From positions 1 through 17,634 of the forward strand of contig JBAZAX010000028.1 in the NCBI GenBank assembly GCA_041671765.1: a stretch of DNA of 17,634 nucleotides. The letters are read 5' to 3'. A program made the position numbers and the translations under genes. Position 1 is the first letter of the stretch. Each line of letters begins with the position of its first letter. The notes under the pieces are model-generated. The model was given only the letters and a program-made list of their open reading frames with translations, was not told the DNA's origin and searched no databases. This DNA is from JBAZAX01 sp041671765. GTDB taxonomy: Bacteria; Babelota; Babeliae; Babelales; RVW-14. Shown here piece by piece: positions 14,782 to 17,634 of the stretch.

Positions 14782-15066
14782 ATGAAAAATTATTACGTAT
14801 ACATTTTGTGTTCAAAAAGAAACGGAACCTTGTATATTGGGGTAACCAGTAATTTGAGCAGAAGAGTGCAAGAACATAAAGCAAAATTGATTCCAGGTTT
14901 TACTGCAAAATATTCAGTAAACAGACTTGTTTATTTTGAAGTTTTTGATTCAGCTGTAGTCGCAATTCGCAGGGAAAAATGCATGAAGGAATGGGCTCGA
15001 TCTTGGAAAATTCGCCTCATTGAAAAATCAAACCCTGAATGGAAAGACCTCCTCGATCTAGAATGA
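14782..15066 (+). CDS. small stand-alone GIY-YIG nuclease family protein
   Basis: A 94-residue protein consisting of one GIY-YIG domain of the UvrC-N/YhbQ-like group. The two signature strands are YYVYIL (residues 4-9) and TLYIGVT, followed by SRRVQEHK, which carries the catalytic Arg helix, then VNRLVYFE and a later helix REKCMKEWARSWK, ending in NPEWKDL, the usual end of this family. GIY-YIG domains make metal-dependent cuts in DNA, but the substrate of these short stand-alone members is not established. Family members normally begin MK-Y-VYIL, so the ATG at 14782 is chosen over that at 14752; neither has a good ribosome binding site. The gene lies inside nested inverted repeats, so its job may be tied to those repeats. 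Confidence 0.88.
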   Translation: MKNYYVYILCSKRNGTLYIGVTSNLSRRVQEHKAKLIPGFTAKYSVNRLVYFEVFDSAVVAIRREKCMKEWARSWKIRLIEKSNPEWKDLLDLE

Positions 15067-15074
15067 TAATGATA

Positions 15075-15103
15075 GCCTGGACCCCGGTATTCACCGGGGC
15101 GAC
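15075..15103 (-). repeat. inner 29-bp palindromic inverted repeat, right
   Basis: Reverse complement of 14709-14737 with one change in the loop (GAAT for GAAG). It starts 8 nt after the GIY-YIG stop codon. Confidence 0.85.
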
Positions 15104-15174
15104 GTATGTGTATCGATAAAGTTTTTTTTAAATACCAAGTTTCCGTTAGTTAGTAAGATGTCTAATATTTTTTC

Positions 15175-15197
15175 TATTTCTTAAGTTGATGACATTG
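15175..15197 (-). repeat. outer 23-bp inverted repeat, right
   Basis: Perfect reverse complement of 14626-14648; it lies 20 nt beyond the stop of the channel gene. Confidence 0.9.
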
Positions 15198-15216
15198 GGC
15201 GAGGGCTGGGTAGGGG

Positions 15217-16296
15217 CTATTTATAAAACGAGTAAGTTAGAAAAGCCATTAATAGCACAAGTGTTGAAACAAAAACAACATCACTAATTTTCGCAAGCCG
15301 TATTTTTATGCTTTCCTGTGCCTCTTCTTCCATGTGTTTTATATTATTGAGAGTTAGTGTTACATATAGCTGAAATCCCATGATTATTAAAAGTAGAAAA
15401 ATAAATGTGTAGAAAACGATGTCAACATGCATTGCATATCCGGTGTTGGGCGATGCGCCATCTATTACCAATCTGAAAAGGCCAAGAGATGGCAGTGCGC
15501 CAACTATCATTTCTAATCTTAAAGAGTCTCCGATTGCAAGAAGCAATGAAAGCAGTCCAATTAAGAATAGAATAAACATTGGAAGATAAAGCCCTCCGAT
15601 TTTCTTCATCCCTACATTTTCAAAATCGATTGAAAAAAGAACAGCCGGGTATGATATTTCCATGGCAGCATTTTTTGAATCGAGGTTTGCTTGAATATAC
15701 CCGCTTTGTACAGTTTTCTTTTTTGCAAACCAGTTTTTAATTAAGATGTTTTTAGATAAAGAAAAGCTATCTTCATCTGATACAAAACATAATTCTTGCG
15801 CCGTTGCACTTTTGTTTTCCAGTAAAATATGCAGTGTGTGATCTCCTATTGGAAAAAATTTATAGTTCATATCGAGCTTAAATGATGTTTGTATGTGATA
15901 GCATGCAATGACATCTTCTCCTACAAGCTTTATTATTGGGGCGGAGCGATACAAAAGTTTACCATTTTGTTGTATTAAGCCATTGTAAAGCGTGAAATGC
16001 TCAATTGTGGAAAGTGCTTCAGTTGCGGCGGGGAATCTGAACCATATCGTTGCATCAATCGTGAAGTCTCCTGAGTCAAATGAGAAAATTGGAAAGCTGT
16101 TTATATACATTCCTACGTGAACTGTAGATGCAAGTTTCTGTGTTTTTTCGTCAATTTGTTGTAGTTTAGGCGCCTGATCATCACCTAAAAATCTTCTGTG
16201 TTGTATAAAAAGTAAGGCAGAAATATAAATTATAGTTATTAAAATCGCGTTTATACGAAATCTCGTAAGTTTGAATTTGCTTAGTAAAGGTATCAT
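15217..16296 (-). CDS. prokaryotic pentameric ligand-gated ion channel (Cys-loop family relative)
   Basis: A 359-residue protein with the layout of GLIC/ELIC-type channels. An N-terminal hydrophobic segment (about 14-33) is a signal or anchor. A beta-rich extracytoplasmic ligand-binding-type domain (about 58-225) has VHVGMYINSF, DFTIDATIWFRFP and the Pro-loop NYKFFPIGDHTLHI (P149), the bacterial counterpart of the Cys-loop. Four membrane helices follow: M1 about 232-255 (GLYLPMF with P239), M2 about 258-279, M3 about 290-313, M4 about 337-357. The M2-M3 junction DGASPNTGYAMHVDIVF aligns by eye with GLIC ETNLPKTPYMTYTGAIIF. M2 is unusual, with Pro in the middle (P269). TGGGAG precedes the ATG. 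It lies 23 nt after a periplasmic binding protein gene and is probably cotranscribed. Ion and ligand are unknown. Confidence 0.78.
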   Translation of the reverse strand: MIPLLSKFKLTRFRINAILITIIYISALLFIQHRRFLGDDQAPKLQQIDEKTQKLASTVHVGMYINSFPIFSFDSGDFTIDATIWFRFPAATEALSTIEHFTLYNGLIQQNGKLLYRSAPIIKLVGEDVIACYHIQTSFKLDMNYKFFPIGDHTLHILLENKSATAQELCFVSDEDSFSLSKNILIKNWFAKKKTVQSGYIQANLDSKNAAMEISYPAVLFSIDFENVGMKKIGGLYLPMFILFLIGLLSLLLAIGDSLRLEMIVGALPSLGLFRLVIDGASPNTGYAMHVDIVFYTFIFLLLIIMGFQLYVTLTLNNIKHMEEEAQESIKIRLAKISDVVFVSTLVLLMAFLTYSFYK

Positions 16297-16319
16297 GAAT
16301 ATTCACTCCCAATTATTTT

Positions 16320-17495
16320 TTAGTAAGTTTTTATTATTGATACATTGTTGCCGAATGCATGACGATTTGACTTATTAAATGATATTAAAAGCCCATCAAT
16401 ATCGGTATTTTTCATTTGTTCAATCTCTTTTATTATTGACTCTTTTGTTATGGGTCCCGCAATTTTTTGTATTGCTTGTACCAAAATTTTTGCACTTATG
16501 TAGTAAGCGAATGATAAAATATTAAAAGTATCTTTGGGAAAGTATTTTTGCAAATCATTGCGATAATCCTGAGCAATTTTAAGTGTGCTATGTTCAGGAT
16601 CAGGAACGCATGATGCATAATAAAAATGTACTCCCTTATTTTTTAAAATTGAATCTACAAAAAGAGTTGAGTCTACTCCAATAAATTCTGTTCCATAGTG
16701 CCCTTTTTCAAAGAAGTAGCTAATAAGTTTTGCAGTCGGCATGCTTGTTGCAATGCAAATAACTGCTTTTGGATCAGCCAATAAAAGTTTTTCTGTGCTT
16801 TGCAATATATCAATAGTTAGTCGATTGTATGAACTAATTCCCATTGGCGTAATATTATATTTTTGTTTTAGAAATTTATTTAGATTGGTTGCGGCTTGTG
16901 TTGAAAAATCGTCATCCGCATGAAAAATTGCAATCTTTTTGATTCTTTTTTTATCAACTACATGCTCTGCTATTTTTTCAATTTGCGGATCCAGATATCC
17001 CAATCCGTTAATAATATTTTCGAGTTGAGGATTTCTCAGCGTTTCATCCCCGCCCCAAGGGAAGAACATGGCAATCTTTTTTTCTTGAATCAGAGGTAAA
17101 ACAGACATAATGGATCTGGTTCCGGTACAGCCTAAGAACATATCTATTTTTTGGTCCTGGAGCATGTGTTTGATGTTTCGTTTTGTGATTTCAGGGGCTC
17201 CATTATCTTCCAGACTTACTAATTTCAGTTTTTTTCCTTTGACTCCGCCGGCTTCGTTTATGCGATAAAAATAGGCATTTATCGCATTTTTTATAAAGTC
17301 GCCATACAAACCAAGATGCCCGGAAAGTGTTGCTGATTGCCCAAACACTATTTCATTATTATTGTTATTATAATCTTGATTATTTGTATCCTGTGTTTTT
17401 GTAATACTTAAGCTGTCGCCTGCATTAAGAAATTTTGCAAACCCAAATATTGCGAAAAACGTCAAATAAAACAAAAAAGTAGGTCTTATATTCAT
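16320..17495 (-). CDS. LivJ/LivK-type periplasmic substrate-binding protein
   Basis: A 391-residue type I periplasmic binding protein (Leu/Ile/Val-binding family, Peripla_BP_6-like). The signal peptide covers about residues 1-25 (hydrophobic FLFYLTFFAIFGFA, cleavage near LNA). An Asn-rich linker (38-47) precedes the fold. Family features are VFGQSATLSGHLGLYG (50-65), INEAGGVKGKKLKLV (79-93), a first-lobe FLGCTGTRS and IAMFFPWGGDETL, then KKIAIFHADDDFS, VICIATSMPTAKL, EFIGVDSTLF and FAYYISAKILVQAI. A plain ABC transport role would need permease and ATPase genes, and none is near. The next gene, 23 nt away on the same strand, encodes a ligand-gated channel, so the binding protein may present or sense a ligand for it. 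GAGGGGAG precedes the ATG, and a likely promoter lies at 17546-17574. Confidence 0.85.
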   Translation of the reverse strand: MNIRPTFLFYLTFFAIFGFAKFLNAGDSLSITKTQDTNNQDYNNNNNEIVFGQSATLSGHLGLYGDFIKNAINAYFYRINEAGGVKGKKLKLVSLEDNGAPEITKRNIKHMLQDQKIDMFLGCTGTRSIMSVLPLIQEKKIAMFFPWGGDETLRNPQLENIINGLGYLDPQIEKIAEHVVDKKRIKKIAIFHADDDFSTQAATNLNKFLKQKYNITPMGISSYNRLTIDILQSTEKLLLADPKAVICIATSMPTAKLISYFFEKGHYGTEFIGVDSTLFVDSILKNKGVHFYYASCVPDPEHSTLKIAQDYRNDLQKYFPKDTFNILSFAYYISAKILVQAIQKIAGPITKESIIKEIEQMKNTDIDGLLISFNKSNRHAFGNNVSIIKTY

Positions 17496-17545
17496 TGTGC
17501 TCCCCTCAAAATTGGTTATTTCGAAACAAATTTGTAACTGAAAAA

Positions 17546-17574
17546 ATAATGGAGTTTGGGCTAGTTTTAGTCAA
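17546..17574 (-). promoter_or_regulatory. sigma70-type promoter of the binding protein/channel operon
   Basis: On the minus strand TTGACT (17574-17569) and CATTAT (17551-17546) are separated by 17 bp. Transcription would start near 17539, giving a leader of about 43 nt with the GAGGGGAG site in front of the ATG at 17495. Confidence 0.5.
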
Positions 17575-17634
17575 CAGTTTGAAAATACAACCCTACTTTT
17601 TGACGTTTTTTAGCCCTTTGACTCTATATTCATA

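Larger units (their letters stand above)
14608..15206. mobile_element. putative compact element: GIY-YIG gene inside nested inverted repeats
   Basis: Outer inverted repeats of 23 bp match perfectly: 14626-14648 and 15175-15197 (CAATGTCATCAACTTAAG... and its complement). Inner inverted repeats of 29 bp match at 28 positions: 14709-14737 and 15075-15103, each itself a hairpin CCCCGGT/ACCGGGG. An 11-bp direct repeat, TGGGCGAGGGC, lies at 14608-14618 and 15196-15206, just outside or overlapping the outer repeats; it could be a target duplication. The only gene inside is the GIY-YIG nuclease. The element fills the whole space between cmk and the channel gene. Movement is inferred from the symmetry only. 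Confidence 0.5.

Noticed and set aside
14709..15103. CRISPR-like repeats
   Set aside because: There are only two copies, in inverted orientation, flanking a gene, with no regular spacers.

Overview
The window (17.6 kb, AT-rich, with strong GGAG or GGGGGA ribosome binding sites) looks like chromosomal DNA of a Gram-negative bacterium. Evidence for an outer membrane is a WaaA/KdtA Kdo transferase (lipid A/LPS assembly), a partial beta-barrel protein ending in Phe, and many Sec-type signal peptides. The mix of AT-rich housekeeping genes (mutS, nth, cmk, xerC-like), many unrecognised secreted proteins, a DUF4143 ATPase and repeat-associated GIY-YIG genes resembles host-associated lineages such as Candidatus Dependentiae (TM6). 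That placement is an impression; no marker gene in the window proves it.

Layout. (1) 1-2494, plus strand: the 3' end of an outer-membrane barrel gene, then two Ala/Lys-rich exported helical proteins, closed by a strong rho-independent terminator. (2) 2561-3752: a third exported protein of unknown function with its own terminator. (3) 3753-4460: a long gene-free stretch with a GC-rich block of three consecutive hairpins, an inverted pair of short palindromic repeats, and operator-like dyads in front of a DUF4143 ATPase (4461-5648). (4) 5786-7614, minus strand: an XerC/D-like tyrosine recombinase and a SAM-dependent methyltransferase overlapping by 4 nt. (5) 7791-8540: endonuclease III, divergent from the recombinase, with an in-frame 24-residue insertion. 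(6) 8740-10697, minus: waaA and a small three-helix membrane protein, separated by a terminator. (7) 11096-13768, minus: mutS, divergent from cmk (13886-14575). (8) 14608-15206: a small GIY-YIG nuclease gene inside two nested sets of inverted repeats with an 11-bp direct repeat outside, resembling a compact mobile element. (9) 15217-17495, minus: a two-gene operon of a LivJ/LivK-type periplasmic binding protein followed by a prokaryotic pentameric ligand-gated ion channel (Cys-loop family relative). No ABC permease or ATPase genes accompany it.

The two most interesting items are the binding-protein/ion-channel operon, which may be a two-part ligand-sensing channel, and the nested-repeat GIY-YIG element together with its gene-less look-alike at 4111-4240. 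No tRNA, rRNA or CRISPR array was seen.
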